Source: Saccharospirillum alexandrii (GTDB taxonomy: Bacteria; Pseudomonadota; Gammaproteobacteria; Pseudomonadales; Natronospirillaceae). From it: a stretch of 64,000 nucleotides of DNA. Shown one piece after another: positions 47,152 through 56,593 of this stretch. Under the pieces are notes generated by a model. It ran no database searches and was not told the DNA's origin. It saw only the letters and a program-made list of their open reading frames with translations. Position 1 is the stretch's first letter. Every line of letters starts with the position of its first letter. A program made the translations under genes and the position numbers. The DNA is taken from positions 806,283-870,282 of the forward strand of contig NZ_RCIP01000002.1 in NCBI RefSeq assembly GCF_004000275.1. Direction: 5' to 3'.

Positions 47152-48193
47152 GCAAGGCTCCCCGGCGGCTGGACTGCCGCAGCAGCCACGCAAATATTGG
47201 CGCTCCAACAATCGCGGTTAATACACCCAAAGGGATTTCCGCCGAGGTCAGTGATCGGGCCAGCGTATCAATAATCACCATATAAGCCGCCCCCATCAGC
47301 ATCGATGCAGGCAGCACTTTGCGATGATCCGGCCCCAGCAACAAACGGGCAAAATGCGGTATTACCAGACCCACCCAGTCAACAACGCCGGAGACACTGA
47401 CCGAGGCGGCTACCAATGCCGTGCACAATGCCAGAACTGCCCAGCGGGTGCGCTCAACCGGTATACCAAGCGACTGTGCTTCTTCATCACCCAGCGACAA
47501 AACATTGATGCGAAAGCGCATCAGCACCAGTGGCAAACCCGCCAGCAACAGCACACTGCCGACCACCCAGACTTTATCAAAACTCGCTGTCGCAAAGCTG
47601 CCCATTAACCAGTACACAATGGTGGGCAGACTGTCTTCCGGATTCGCCAGATAGGTGAGAAGCGAGACCAGTGCCGAACAAAAGGCGCTTACCACAATGC
47701 CGGCCAGCACCAGCGTCAATGGCGACGAATTACCACTGACCCTGGCCATGCTGTAAGCGATCAGCATCGCCAGTGCGCCGAATACAAAGGCACTGCCGAT
47801 AACCGCGGCCGTACCCAATGCCAAAAACAACGCCAGCACGCCACCAAGTGCGGCACCGGATGACACGCCAACAATTTGCGGTCCCACCAATGGGTTGCGC
47901 AAGGCTCCCTGCAAGGCAGCGCCTGCCAACGCCAGCGAAGCACCGACCAGCGCTGCAATCAGCACCCGGGGCAGACGGATCAGTTCTACGACCCGTGCCT
48001 CAACCGGCGTCCAGGTTACCTCGACTGGCCACCAGGATGACACCAGAATGCCAACGACATGGTTTACCGGAACCTGGTAATTCCCGGTGCTCAGCGACAC
48101 CAGCATGACAGCAACCAGGAAGGCGCCCAGCAGCCACCACACTCCCCCTCGAACTCTGAGGGGCATCAAGGCCGGGGCAATCTGAGAGGTCAT
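47144..48193 (-). CDS. FecCD/BtuC-family ABC permease
   Basis: A 349-residue inner-membrane subunit with about ten predicted helices. The conserved FecCD core is seen in LIRLPRVLIAALVGASLALAG, GALLRNPL-like LQGALRNPLVGPQIVG, and the C-terminal GLVIPHFARLLLGPDHRKVLP loop that docks the ATPase. Its ATGA start overlaps the stop of the binding-protein gene. It forms the homodimeric channel for the substrate delivered by the periplasmic protein. Confidence 0.93.
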   Translation of the reverse strand: MTSQIAPALMPLRVRGGVWWLLGAFLVAVMLVSLSTGNYQVPVNHVVGILVSSWWPVEVTWTPVEARVVELIRLPRVLIAALVGASLALAGAALQGALRNPLVGPQIVGVSSGAALGGVLALFLALGTAAVIGSAFVFGALAMLIAYSMARVSGNSSPLTLVLAGIVVSAFCSALVSLLTYLANPEDSLPTIVYWLMGSFATASFDKVWVVGSVLLLAGLPLVLMRFRINVLSLGDEEAQSLGIPVERTRWAVLALCTALVAASVSVSGVVDWVGLVIPHFARLLLGPDHRKVLPASMLMGAAYMVIIDTLARSLTSAEIPLGVLTAIVGAPIFAWLLRQSSRRGALHD

Positions 48194-49284
48194 TGGCTGG
48201 CCAGAGCCGGGTTCAGAAACTGCTCATAACCGGCGGCGTTCTGGTTATGCTCTATCCGCAGTATCTCGTTAAGCTGACGCTCTGAAGGTGTTTGCCCATA
48301 TATCCATTGGTAGGCATCGCGCATTTCCTGGCGCAAGTCATAGTCGACCTGGCCGGGCTGCAGCAAACTGGAAAGCCACATCCACATCAGCGGGCTTTCC
48401 TGATTGGGCGGATCCCAGCGGTAGCCACCAAGTGGCACGTGGTAAACGCGACGATTGACCACCGCGCTGACATCGGCAAACAAGGGGTTGTCGTACACAT
48501 CCTGTGGCGATAACCCAGCTTCAAAGCCATTCAGCAAGATGACTTCCGGATCCCAGTTCAGAATTTGTTCCGCATCAATCGTCAGCCAGTTATTACCCTC
48601 TGCCGGATTGGAACCACCGGCCAAATCAATGTAGAAATCATTGTAGGTACCCTCACCGGCCACCCGGTATTCCGACAGGAAGCGCAAGAAGTACAGTGTT
48701 CGTGGCTTTTCTGCTTCCGGTACATCGGCCAGCTGGCTGCCAATATCTGCCAGCGTCTGATCGCGCCACTGAATCATTCGCTGGCTTTTCTCCTCCTCAC
48801 CCAATACGTCACCCAGCAATTGAATCCAGCCCTGCGCGTACTCTTCGGTGCCGTAATTGAGCGTCGCGACAGACAAGCCAGCCTGTTCAAGCGGCTCAAT
48901 AATGTCTGATCCGCGATGTGCCCACTGCAACACCAGATCCGGATTCACCGTCAGCAAACTTTCAATATTGGGCATAAAGCCATTGCCTACGATGTCACTG
49001 GGAATCATCGCCGCATCGGGGTAAAACTCGCCGAGAATGCCGTCTTCCAATGCTGTTTTGGAGGCCGGATGCATGGCAGCCAACCGATCCACCCCACCGG
49101 CGACGGAGGTAAACATAGACGCTGCCGGCATGGGAATGGTTGCTACGCGTTGGGCCGGTTCGTCCAGCAAGACGCGGCGGCCGTTCTGATCCAGAACGTC
49201 AATGGCGCCCTGCTCTGCCAGGGCTGAGGTACAAAGTGCCAGGGACGTGGCGGCCAATGCGGCCGTGTAGAGGGACATTCTCAT
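48190..49284 (-). CDS. Periplasmic iron-complex binding protein
   Basis: A 364-residue FecB/FepB-type binding protein. A cleavable signal (residues 1-23, ending ALA) has no lipobox. The bilobal PF01497 pattern begins with QRVATIPMPAASMF, and ILNWDPEVILLNGFEAGL and VYHVPLGGYRWDPPNQESPLMW follow. It should bind a siderophore, haem or similar chelate. A strong Fur-box candidate lies about 40 bases upstream, so iron repression is likely. It heads a six-gene operon. Confidence 0.9.
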   Translation of the reverse strand: MRMSLYTAALAATSLALCTSALAEQGAIDVLDQNGRRVLLDEPAQRVATIPMPAASMFTSVAGGVDRLAAMHPASKTALEDGILGEFYPDAAMIPSDIVGNGFMPNIESLLTVNPDLVLQWAHRGSDIIEPLEQAGLSVATLNYGTEEYAQGWIQLLGDVLGEEEKSQRMIQWRDQTLADIGSQLADVPEAEKPRTLYFLRFLSEYRVAGEGTYNDFYIDLAGGSNPAEGNNWLTIDAEQILNWDPEVILLNGFEAGLSPQDVYDNPLFADVSAVVNRRVYHVPLGGYRWDPPNQESPLMWMWLSSLLQPGQVDYDLRQEMRDAYQWIYGQTPSERQLNEILRIEHNQNAAGYEQFLNPALASQ

Positions 49285-49324
49285 CGGAAGTGTTCCTTGT
49301 CGAAAAATTCGACAAAGATAGTAT

Positions 49325-49339
49325 TGATAACTATTACTA
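49325..49339 (-). promoter_or_regulatory. Fur-box candidate
   Basis: TGATAAC-T-ATTACTA (49325-49339) matches 12 of 14 positions of the 7-1-7 Fur consensus TGATAAT-N-ATTATCA. It lies in the AT-rich stretch 41-55 bases before the start of the binding-protein gene. Outer bases ATAGTA and TACTAT extend the symmetry to 23 bases. Confidence 0.75.
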
Positions 49340-49380
49340 TTTACAACTGCTTATTGTTTTCTTCTGGCTCTCGTAGCGCT

Positions 49381-50727
49381 CTAAAACGCCAGCCCCGGTT
49401 TCAATACCCGCCCGCTGTTGAACCGATTGAACGAAAACGCCGTTAAATCGTGACCAACCGCTCGCTCCATCACCAGGTCTGCCACTACCCGGCCAACGGC
49501 CGGCCCGATGCCAAAGCCATGCCCGCTGAGGCCGGTGGCGATCACCAGGCCAGGAACGACTGGTACGCGATCAAGAACCGGAATCTCATCGGGCAAGGTA
49601 TCGATCATCCCGGCCCAAGCCTGCCGTATGGTAGGCCGGCCGAGCGAGGGCCAGGTGTCGGCAAAACGATCCAGCGCGGCATTCAGGGTGCGCATGTTTG
49701 GAGCGGGGTTCAGTACTCGCATACGTTCGAACGGGGTTTCTTCGCTGGGAATCCAGTGCCTTGCCGTACCCCAGCCATCGGGAAACCCGTTGGGGGCCGC
49801 CAGACGCAAACGGGTGGTTTTTAGCCCGGATTTAACCTGCTCGCGAAAGGCACCGAAATACCTGAAAGCGTCTGGCCCCAAATAAAAGTCGTGCGAAAAA
49901 CCGTGGGCAATGCTGTAGCCGCCATCGGCACGTGGCCTGAACGCCAGTGCCGGGTCTGCAGCGCCGCCTGGAAAGACTGCCGGCATGGGGTTTGTCGCCA
50001 TAGCCGACGCCAGCACGCTTAACTGTGGCAATGCGATGCCTTGAGCTCGCGCAAACAGAGATGACCAGGCACCTCCGGCCAGAACAACCTGATTGCACCG
50101 AACCCTCCCGGCCTCCGTCCATACGCCAGACACCTTACCGGCTGTTATATCCAGGGAGCGCACCGCACAATGCTCACGCAACAAAGCGCCCGCCCGTTTT
50201 GCCAACCGGGCCAGCGCCGGCACGGCCAGCCAGGGTTCGGCCCGGGCATCGCTGGGTGTGTACAAGCCTCCCACCCAGTTCCCTCGGGCACCAGGCAGAT
50301 AATCGGCCATTTCCTGCGCACTGAGTGCCCGGCTGTCTACACCGGCCTGCCTGGCAAAAGGCAACCAGCGCTCATAGGTTTCAAGCTCGGACTGTTCGGA
50401 GGCCATGTACAGGATGCCAGTGGTTTTAAAGCCGATGTCTTCACCAACCTCATCCGCCAGCTGATGCCACAACCGGTTGGCTTCCACCATGATCGGCAGT
50501 TCAGCCGGATGGCGACCCTGCTGACGTATCCAGCCCCAGTTGCGGGAGGATTGTTCGCCGGCAATGCGGCCTTTCTCACACACCACAACCCGCTGGCCCT
50601 GCTTCGCCAGAAAATAGCCGGTCATCACACCGGCAATGCCGCCGCCTATGATCAGCGTATCGCACGCCTCGGGCAATGCGTCCTGATGTTCCAGGCGGGA
50701 AAGATCGGTAAAGGGAAAATCTGACAT
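49381..50727 (-). CDS. FAD-dependent oxidoreductase (DAO family)
   Basis: A 448-residue amine/amino-acid oxidase-like flavoprotein. The dinucleotide-binding motif is LIIGGGIAGVMTGYFLAKQG at ~25-44, followed by SSRNWGWIRQQGRHPAELP. A C-terminal FAD contact is GLSGHGFGIGPAVG. The ATG at 50727 (MSDFPF) fits the family. It lies 67 bases after xylA in the same direction, and could be co-transcribed, but a metabolic link to xylose is not evident. The substrate (an amino acid or amine) is unassigned. Confidence 0.85.
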   Translation of the reverse strand: MSDFPFTDLSRLEHQDALPEACDTLIIGGGIAGVMTGYFLAKQGQRVVVCEKGRIAGEQSSRNWGWIRQQGRHPAELPIMVEANRLWHQLADEVGEDIGFKTTGILYMASEQSELETYERWLPFARQAGVDSRALSAQEMADYLPGARGNWVGGLYTPSDARAEPWLAVPALARLAKRAGALLREHCAVRSLDITAGKVSGVWTEAGRVRCNQVVLAGGAWSSLFARAQGIALPQLSVLASAMATNPMPAVFPGGAADPALAFRPRADGGYSIAHGFSHDFYLGPDAFRYFGAFREQVKSGLKTTRLRLAAPNGFPDGWGTARHWIPSEETPFERMRVLNPAPNMRTLNAALDRFADTWPSLGRPTIRQAWAGMIDTLPDEIPVLDRVPVVPGLVIATGLSGHGFGIGPAVGRVVADLVMERAVGHDLTAFSFNRFNSGRVLKPGLAF

Positions 50728-50794
50728 GACGTAAGTAACCTGATGCAGTGACACAAAAACCAATGAGCGATCAGGTTACTCTATCACAGGTGCT

Positions 50795-52114
50795 TTAGCC
50801 GAATATCACCCGGTTAACCCGGTTCTCCAGCATTTCCTGACCGCTGGAAACCGGTTGCGGATTCAGACTCCGGGACACGGCATGATCGGATACAGCAGCC
50901 AGATCCAAGGTTCCACTCAGGATGTTTTGCCCCAGCTCACCTTGCCAGCGGGCGTAGCGCGCCTCGACAAAATCGCTCAGTACCTTTTGCTCATACAATT
51001 CGGCCGCTTTCATGAACGACAGCGCAATGGTATCCATAGCGCCTACATGGGCATGAAAGAAATCCTCGGGGGCGATCGAGGTGCGGCGCAGCTTGGTGTC
51101 GAAGTTAAAACCACCGGTCGTAAAACCGCCTGCCTTGATGATTTCATAACACCCCAGCGTCATCTCTTCGACACTGTTTGGAAACTGATCTGTATCCCAG
51201 CCGTTCTGGTGATCGCCACGGTTAGCATCGACTGAACCCAGAATACCCAGTGCAGCCGCCGTAGCCAGCTCATGCTCAAAGGTATGCCCCGCCAGCGTGG
51301 CGTGGTTTACCTCGATGTTCACCTTAATCTCTTTTTCCAGGCCAAACTTCTGCAGAAAGCCAAACACGGTCGCCGAATCATAGTCATACTGGTGTTTGGT
51401 CGGTTCCTGGGGTTTGGGTTCAATCAATAAGGCGCCCTTGAACCCGATTTTATGCTTGTGCGCCACCACCATTTGCAGAAAGCGACCGAGTTGTTCCTGC
51501 TCTCGTTTCAGGTCGGTGTTGAGCAAGGTTTCATACCCTTCGCGCCCGCCCCAGAGCACGTAATTCGAACCACCCAGTCGATGCGTCGCATCCAGCGCCT
51601 GCTGCACCTGCGAGCAGGCATAGGCAAACACCTCCGGATCCGGATTGGTGGCCGCGCCGGCCATATAGCGTTTGTGGCCAAAGTTCTTCGCGGTGCCCCA
51701 CAGCAGCTGCACACCGGTCTCTTCCTGCTTCTGCGCGGCCCGGTCGACCATGCGGGCCAGGTTCTCCCGGCTCTCGATGATGGTCTGACCTTCCGGCGCG
51801 ATGTCGTAATCGTGAAAGGTCCAGAACGGAGCGCCCAGCTTCTGAAAAAACTCAAACGCCACGTCCATTTTCTGCTCGGCCAAAGCCAGCGCATCGGCCC
51901 CGCTGTGCCAGGGGCGCTGAAAGGTACCCTCGCCAAACACATCGGCACCGTCCCAACAGAAGTTGTGCCAGTAACAGACGGCAAAGCGCAGGTGATCTTT
52001 CAATGGCGCACCCAACACGATGCGCTCCGGATCGTAATGATGAAACGCCAGCGGGTTATCGGAACCCGGCCCTTCAAAGCGTATCGGTTCAATGGCACGG
52101 AAGAAATCCGCCAT
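50795..52114 (-). CDS. xylA: Xylose isomerase
   Basis: A 439-residue group II xylose isomerase that converts D-xylose to D-xylulose using two divalent metals. Signature 1 ([18 protein letters not shown]), the catalytic His region ([13 protein letters not shown]) and signature 2 ([18 protein letters not shown]) are present. Length fits the ~440-residue class. No xylulokinase or XylR is adjacent, so the rest of the pathway lies elsewhere. Upstream 267 bases lack clear operators. Confidence 0.96.
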   Translation of the reverse strand: MADFFRAIEPIRFEGPGSDNPLAFHHYDPERIVLGAPLKDHLRFAVCYWHNFCWDGADVFGEGTFQRPWHSGADALALAEQKMDVAFEFFQKLGAPFWTFHDYDIAPEGQTIIESRENLARMVDRAAQKQEETGVQLLWGTAKNFGHKRYMAGAATNPDPEVFAYACSQVQQALDATHRLGGSNYVLWGGREGYETLLNTDLKREQEQLGRFLQMVVAHKHKIGFKGALLIEPKPQEPTKHQYDYDSATVFGFLQKFGLEKEIKVNIEVNHATLAGHTFEHELATAAALGILGSVDANRGDHQNGWDTDQFPNSVEEMTLGCYEIIKAGGFTTGGFNFDTKLRRTSIAPEDFFHAHVGAMDTIALSFMKAAELYEQKVLSDFVEARYARWQGELGQNILSGTLDLAAVSDHAVSRSLNPQPVSSGQEMLENRVNRVIFG

Positions 52115-52381
52115 GGGTGGCCTCCTGGTATCGGCTGAGTTGTTGTCTTTTATTTTGGCAGTCGAATTTATTATGGATTAGAAGCGCCGGGAGGTCAAAT
52201 GTTAGCGATAAGGCATCGAACTGTGTACGGGAAAAAGCCGGCTGGAAGGGCGGGAAACATGTAAAACGCAACCATAGAGGTGCGGAGAAGGACGTTTGAA
52301 CTACCACTATTTACTGACACTCCTCAGGCTTGAAGAGTGCCATTGTCTATTCAGACATTCCTAAACTAAGCCAGCATGCGC

Positions 52382-53827
52382 TTACATTTCAAACAGCCGC
52401 TCTCCTGACTGATCGGTAATGTGAGCTCTGCGCGCCTCACAATCAACCGTCAGCACTAGACTGGCATCTCCGTTCTTCCAAATCAGACTTAGCTGGTCAC
52501 CAGAGTGGTCCAACGAGAAGTCACCATTGAATGCCGGATGCTCGTTCCGTACTCGGATCAAGCGAATCAGTTCTACAACGACAGGGCGTTTCAGGGCATC
52601 TTCAATCTGGGCAACATCATAATAGGCACGGTTGATATCACGCCCGACACCCGTTTTGGTCAGCAGCGCCATGTCATTACCACCGGCCAGCAGCCCCGTG
52701 TAGTAGACCTGCGGCACGCCGGGTGCGAAGAATTGCAAAGCGCGAGCAATCAGGTATTCGTTGTCGCGTTCGCCCAATGCCGCATAGTAAGTACAGTTGA
52801 CCTGATACAAGTCCAAATTGGAGGCAGCGGCTCCAGTCGCCAAACGACTTTGGTCATTTGAGCGCTGATGTATGGTTTCTATCAATTGATCAATTGCTTC
52901 CGGCTCCAACAGTCCAGGCTTATCGGCGTCGGCGCCAACATCCAGCACACCAATACCATCGTGTGTGTCCAGCACCGTAATGCAGTTTCGTGGTGACTGA
53001 CGAAGCCAATTAGCCAGCGGCTTGGCATCAGCGGTAAACATTAGATGCAGAATCAACGGTGGCAAGGCAAAGTCGTATACTCGACCGACCCGGTTGGCGA
53101 TGTCTATTTGTGTCTGATAGTGGCTGTGAATCTCGACCAGCGTTTCAATACCTCGTGCATTAGCACTGTCTGACAACTGCTGTATGAAGGTATAGGTTTC
53201 CGGCAACATGAAGCAACGTGTCCCCGGGCGCTTAATGGCATAACCCGCGGCATCCAGTCGAATCATTGACACCCCGGACTGCTCAAAACGATCCATTATA
53301 CCGTTCAAATAGGCCATACCGACCTCACTTTCGACGTTGATATCCAACTGCTCGGAGGTGAAAGTGGTCCAAAGTAATTGCCGGGTATCGCCCAGAGTAT
53401 ATGGTGTCCAGGGTAAGCTGGGTCTTGGCCGATAAATCGCAGTAATATCTTTTTCGCGTGCACCGTCGGGAAAGACACTCTGAAACGTCAGAAACAATGA
53501 GTACCAGGGGCTACTGTTGCCGTGCGAAACGACGTCTATAAATTGCGGTGACCGGCTTGACACGTGATTAACGATCAAATCAGCCATTATGTCGACGTCA
53601 TCGCTCAGTCGACGAACATCATCCCAGGTACCAAGTCGAGGGTCTACCGTGAGGTGATCGTCAGGATCAAACCCGGCATCAGACCCGTCTATGGGCGTAT
53701 AGAAGGGCAGAAGGTGTATACCCCCAAAAACATCCCTCAACGACTCCTTCAGCAATTGGTGGAGTACGTTAAGATCGCTGCCACCAAAGCGGTCAACATA
53801 GGTAATTAACTGAACCTGATTTTTCAT
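52382..53827 (-). CDS. GH13_18 sucrose-phosphorylase-like enzyme
   Basis: A 481-residue GH13 subfamily 18 enzyme. MIRLDAAGYAIKRPGTR gives the Asp nucleophile, LVEIHSHY the acid/base Glu and LDTHDGIGV the third acid. VPQVYYTGLLAGGNDMALL is highly characteristic of sucrose phosphorylases. Relatives in the subfamily act on sucrose, sucrose 6'-phosphate or glucosylglycerol, so the exact substrate is open. The ATG at 53827 has GAGAG upstream. Proximity to the LacI gene and sugar ABC importer suggests it processes the imported disaccharide. Confidence 0.82.
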   Translation of the reverse strand: MKNQVQLITYVDRFGGSDLNVLHQLLKESLRDVFGGIHLLPFYTPIDGSDAGFDPDDHLTVDPRLGTWDDVRRLSDDVDIMADLIVNHVSSRSPQFIDVVSHGNSSPWYSLFLTFQSVFPDGAREKDITAIYRPRPSLPWTPYTLGDTRQLLWTTFTSEQLDINVESEVGMAYLNGIMDRFEQSGVSMIRLDAAGYAIKRPGTRCFMLPETYTFIQQLSDSANARGIETLVEIHSHYQTQIDIANRVGRVYDFALPPLILHLMFTADAKPLANWLRQSPRNCITVLDTHDGIGVLDVGADADKPGLLEPEAIDQLIETIHQRSNDQSRLATGAAASNLDLYQVNCTYYAALGERDNEYLIARALQFFAPGVPQVYYTGLLAGGNDMALLTKTGVGRDINRAYYDVAQIEDALKRPVVVELIRLIRVRNEHPAFNGDFSLDHSGDQLSLIWKNGDASLVLTVDCEARRAHITDQSGERLFEM

Positions 53828-54060
53828 ATCCACTCTCTGTAAATTACGGACAATAAATATTCATATTCCAAACAAAAAAAACACGCGAACTCTGGCATCC
53901 AAAACTTGGAGACTCTGAAACCCAAAATCCCAAGGATTCCGATATGGGGGTAAGTTAGATATACATTTTTGAAATCAATAGCATGACCAAGCCATACTCA
54001 ATTGGTGGCAGCTTGTGTTAAATAGTATAAAATCACCCTGAAATACAAATAGATCGCCTG
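53828..54060. other. AT-rich upstream region of the phosphorylase gene
   Basis: About 230 AT-rich bases between the LacI stop and the GH13_18 start. It should carry the phosphorylase promoter. No copy of the GCTAAAAC-type palindrome was found here, so direct control by the neighbouring LacI protein is not shown. Confidence 0.35.
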
Positions 54061-55083
54061 TTAATCTGCCCCTCCAACAGAGCCCCTGATCATGGGCTCC
54101 ATAGCAACTAGCGTTTCACTTTCAACAATTTTTTCATCGAGGAGAACACGAACAGCCTCTCGCCCCATAGCTTCATGAGGGAGCCCAATTGTCGTTAATC
54201 CGGGGCGCAGGTAAGCAGCGATCTCATCGTTATCAAAAGAAACAACGGAAACGTCTTCAGGGATTTTCAGGCCTGCTTCAGACAATGCCTGATAAGCCCC
54301 AAATGCCAAACGATCGTTCATGCACAACAATGCTTTTGGACGCGAATTCTTCAAGTACTTCTTCATAAGCTTGTAGCCATTTTCAGGCTCCCAGTTCCAG
54401 GAACTGAGTTCATCGACAAAGCCAAGGCCACGACTGACCATTTCAGAACGAATTCCATTCAGCCGACTCAGAATGGTTCCGGAGCGAAACAAGCCTTCCT
54501 CCACTTCGGCATTGTGACCGAGCAGTACAATTCCATCGGTAAAATTCGCGTCTGCCAGCAACGATACCGCCTCGCAACCGCCCTGATATTCATCAGGCAG
54601 TATGGCTATCGGGCACTGCCGGTTGGTGCCATTGAGCATCACCATTCGAACATTGCTTGTTATTGATGGTAAGAACACTTCGCGTGACCGCACAAACGCG
54701 AAGATGATGCCATCGACCTGCCTATCAATTGCAGCATCAATAGCCCGCGTTTCATGCGCCGGATCGCCATAAGTTTCAAGCATCATCAGGACATGACCCG
54801 CTTCTTCAGAGGCCGCGAGGGCACCTCGTATCAAGCCGTTACCATATCGCGTGGTCGCAATGTGATCTGAAATAAAAGCCAATGTTCGTGTCTTGTCTGT
54901 TCTTAACGCTCGGGCCGCCATATTTGGTCGGTACCCCAGCGTCGCTGCGGCTTCGTGCACCTTGGCGTGTGCTTCTGGTGAAAGGCGGGTATCCGGCCGA
55001 CCCGTCAATATCATCGATGCGGCCGATGTTGAGAGACCCGCCAAACGGGCCACATCTGCCAGTGTTACTCGCTTCTTGCTCAA
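54061..55083 (-). CDS. LacI-family transcriptional regulator
   Basis: A 340-residue repressor. Residues 1-50 form the LacI helix-turn-helix (VTLADVARLAGLSTSAASMIL) with a hinge helix (YRPNMAARALR). Residues ~60-330 resemble a periplasmic sugar-binding fold for effector recognition. It diverges from the hydrolase-ABC operon and sits next to the sucrose-phosphorylase-like gene. Two similar palindromes upstream of the divergent genes are its probable binding sites. Confidence 0.9.
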   Translation of the reverse strand: MSKKRVTLADVARLAGLSTSAASMILTGRPDTRLSPEAHAKVHEAAATLGYRPNMAARALRTDKTRTLAFISDHIATTRYGNGLIRGALAASEEAGHVLMMLETYGDPAHETRAIDAAIDRQVDGIIFAFVRSREVFLPSITSNVRMVMLNGTNRQCPIAILPDEYQGGCEAVSLLADANFTDGIVLLGHNAEVEEGLFRSGTILSRLNGIRSEMVSRGLGFVDELSSWNWEPENGYKLMKKYLKNSRPKALLCMNDRLAFGAYQALSEAGLKIPEDVSVVSFDNDEIAAYLRPGLTTIGLPHEAMGREAVRVLLDEKIVESETLVAMEPMIRGSVGGAD

Positions 55084-55149
55084 GAGTCAGGTATCCAGCG
55101 TTCGAATGTGTGCCATGAGAATACCGCGAACCGCTGGACCGGGATAGTC

Positions 55150-55177
55150 TTGACTATTTGCTAAAACGTTTTACCAT
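55150..55177 (+). promoter_or_regulatory. Promoter with LacI-type operator
   Basis: A -35 TTGACT (55150-55155) and -10 TACCAT (55172-55177) with 16-base spacing flank the 12-base perfect palindrome TAAAACGTTTTA (55162-55173), whose core is CG as in LacI-family sites. A repressor bound here would block the promoter. It lies in the divergent region between the LacI gene and the hydrolase gene. Confidence 0.6.
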
Positions 55178-55283
55178 GATTAAAAATCGAGACCACCGAG
55201 GTCTTCTTCCGGTAGCCACATGAGTCCGGTCGTGCAGATCCTGTGAGGTTATCTGAGCTTTGATCGACATTTGAGGAGTGTTA

Positions 55284-56546
55284 ATGGGCATTACGGTTAA
55301 GGGCCACACAGCGCCCGGGTTCGAGGCTGTCGAATCGGCCTTCAAAGCGGGTTTTGATGTCGACGAGCGCATGGGCGCAGGACTTAGTATCTGGCAAGAC
55401 GGCGAAGAGGTTGTAAACCTGAGCGCAGGCCTGGCTGAACCCAACATAGCCAAACCCTGGAGCGAAGACACCACAGCCGTGGTGTTCTCCTGTACCAAGG
55501 GCCTTATGTCGATCCTTGCCGCGCAATTGGTGCAACAAGGCCACCTTGACTATGACAGACCCGTCGCAGACTACTGGCCAGAGTTCGAAGCCGGAGGTAA
55601 GGGCAATATCACTGTGGCCGATGCGTTAGCTCATCGAGCAGGTTTATCCGCCCTTCATAGTCCAGCCGAGTTCTCTGACATAGTACATTGGCAGCCCGTG
55701 GTTGAGCGCCTCGCAGAGCAGACGCCGTTGTGGCTACCGGGCACTGGCTATGCTTACCACGCCCTTACTCACGGGTGGCTTGTTGGCGAAATTTTCCGGC
55801 GCGTCACTGGTGAATCGGTCAAGTCTCTGTTCAACAGGCTCATTGCTAGACCGCTCAATGCAGAGGCCTGGATCGGCCTGCCAGAAGGACAAGAGGACCG
55901 AGTCGCGCACATTGGTTGCAGTCAGGCGTTATACGATTTTTGGCAAAACGAACAAGCGAATGACAGCGATGCCAGTCCGAATTGGCTCTATCGCGCCATG
56001 ACGCTAGGCAATGCCCTGCCAGCAACGCTGATCACCGAAGACGGCGGCTTTAACGACCCACGCCTTCATCAGGCTGAAATTCCAGGCGCAGGCGGCATTG
56101 CCACAGCAACAGCACTCGGATCCATCTGGTCCGCAACAGTGACACCTACCCGGGGTGTGCGACTTATTGATGACGCCACTATGCAGGCTGCGGTAACGCT
56201 GACGAGTGAAGGGGAGCCTGTTTTTCCGGTCCCAGGACCCTTTCCTCGCTATGGCAGGGGCTTTCAGCTCGACTCTCCTGCGCGACGCTACCTGAGCGAA
56301 GACAGTTTTGGGCATGATGGCGCCGGCGGGCAAGTTGTGTTTGCCGACAAGGCTCAACGCATTGGTTTCGCTTATGTAACCAACTGGATGTTCGGCTTGG
56401 AAGATCAACGGGCAACCAGAATCATCGACGCACTCAGACAGGTTTTAAAAGAGAAACCTGGCGTTTCTGTGGATCAAGCTAGCGCCGATTCACTGGCTAG
56501 CCAATCCAGCTTTACAAGTAAAAATCATTCAACTAACGTAAGCTAA
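55284..56546 (+). CDS. Serine hydrolase, beta-lactamase/EstB-like
   Basis: A 420-residue class-C beta-lactamase-fold hydrolase. The catalytic SxxK is SCTK in VVFSCTKGLMSILAAQL (~residue 72), with the YAYHALTHGWLVGE tyrosine motif. No signal peptide is seen, which favours a cytoplasmic esterase over a beta-lactamase. GAGGAG 5 bases before the ATG at 55284 selects this start over a GTG at 55278. It heads the sugar-importer operon and may remove acyl groups from the imported sugar, by inference from context. Confidence 0.82.
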   Translation: MGITVKGHTAPGFEAVESAFKAGFDVDERMGAGLSIWQDGEEVVNLSAGLAEPNIAKPWSEDTTAVVFSCTKGLMSILAAQLVQQGHLDYDRPVADYWPEFEAGGKGNITVADALAHRAGLSALHSPAEFSDIVHWQPVVERLAEQTPLWLPGTGYAYHALTHGWLVGEIFRRVTGESVKSLFNRLIARPLNAEAWIGLPEGQEDRVAHIGCSQALYDFWQNEQANDSDASPNWLYRAMTLGNALPATLITEDGGFNDPRLHQAEIPGAGGIATATALGSIWSATVTPTRGVRLIDDATMQAAVTLTSEGEPVFPVPGPFPRYGRGFQLDSPARRYLSEDSFGHDGAGGQVVFADKAQRIGFAYVTNWMFGLEDQRATRIIDALRQVLKEKPGVSVDQASADSLASQSSFTSKNHSTNVS

Positions 56547-56557
56547 AACCATTTAGC
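56542..56557. promoter_or_regulatory. Second LacI-type operator candidate
   Basis: GCTAAA (56542-56547) and TTTAGC (56552-56557) surround ACCA, 37 bases before the binding-protein ATG. GCTAAAACCATTTAGC closely resembles GCTAAAACGTTTTACC in the hydrolase promoter region, consistent with control of both by one LacI protein. Confidence 0.55.
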
Positions 56558-56593
56558 AATAACGCAAAATGGTCACACCAAGAGGTTATTATT

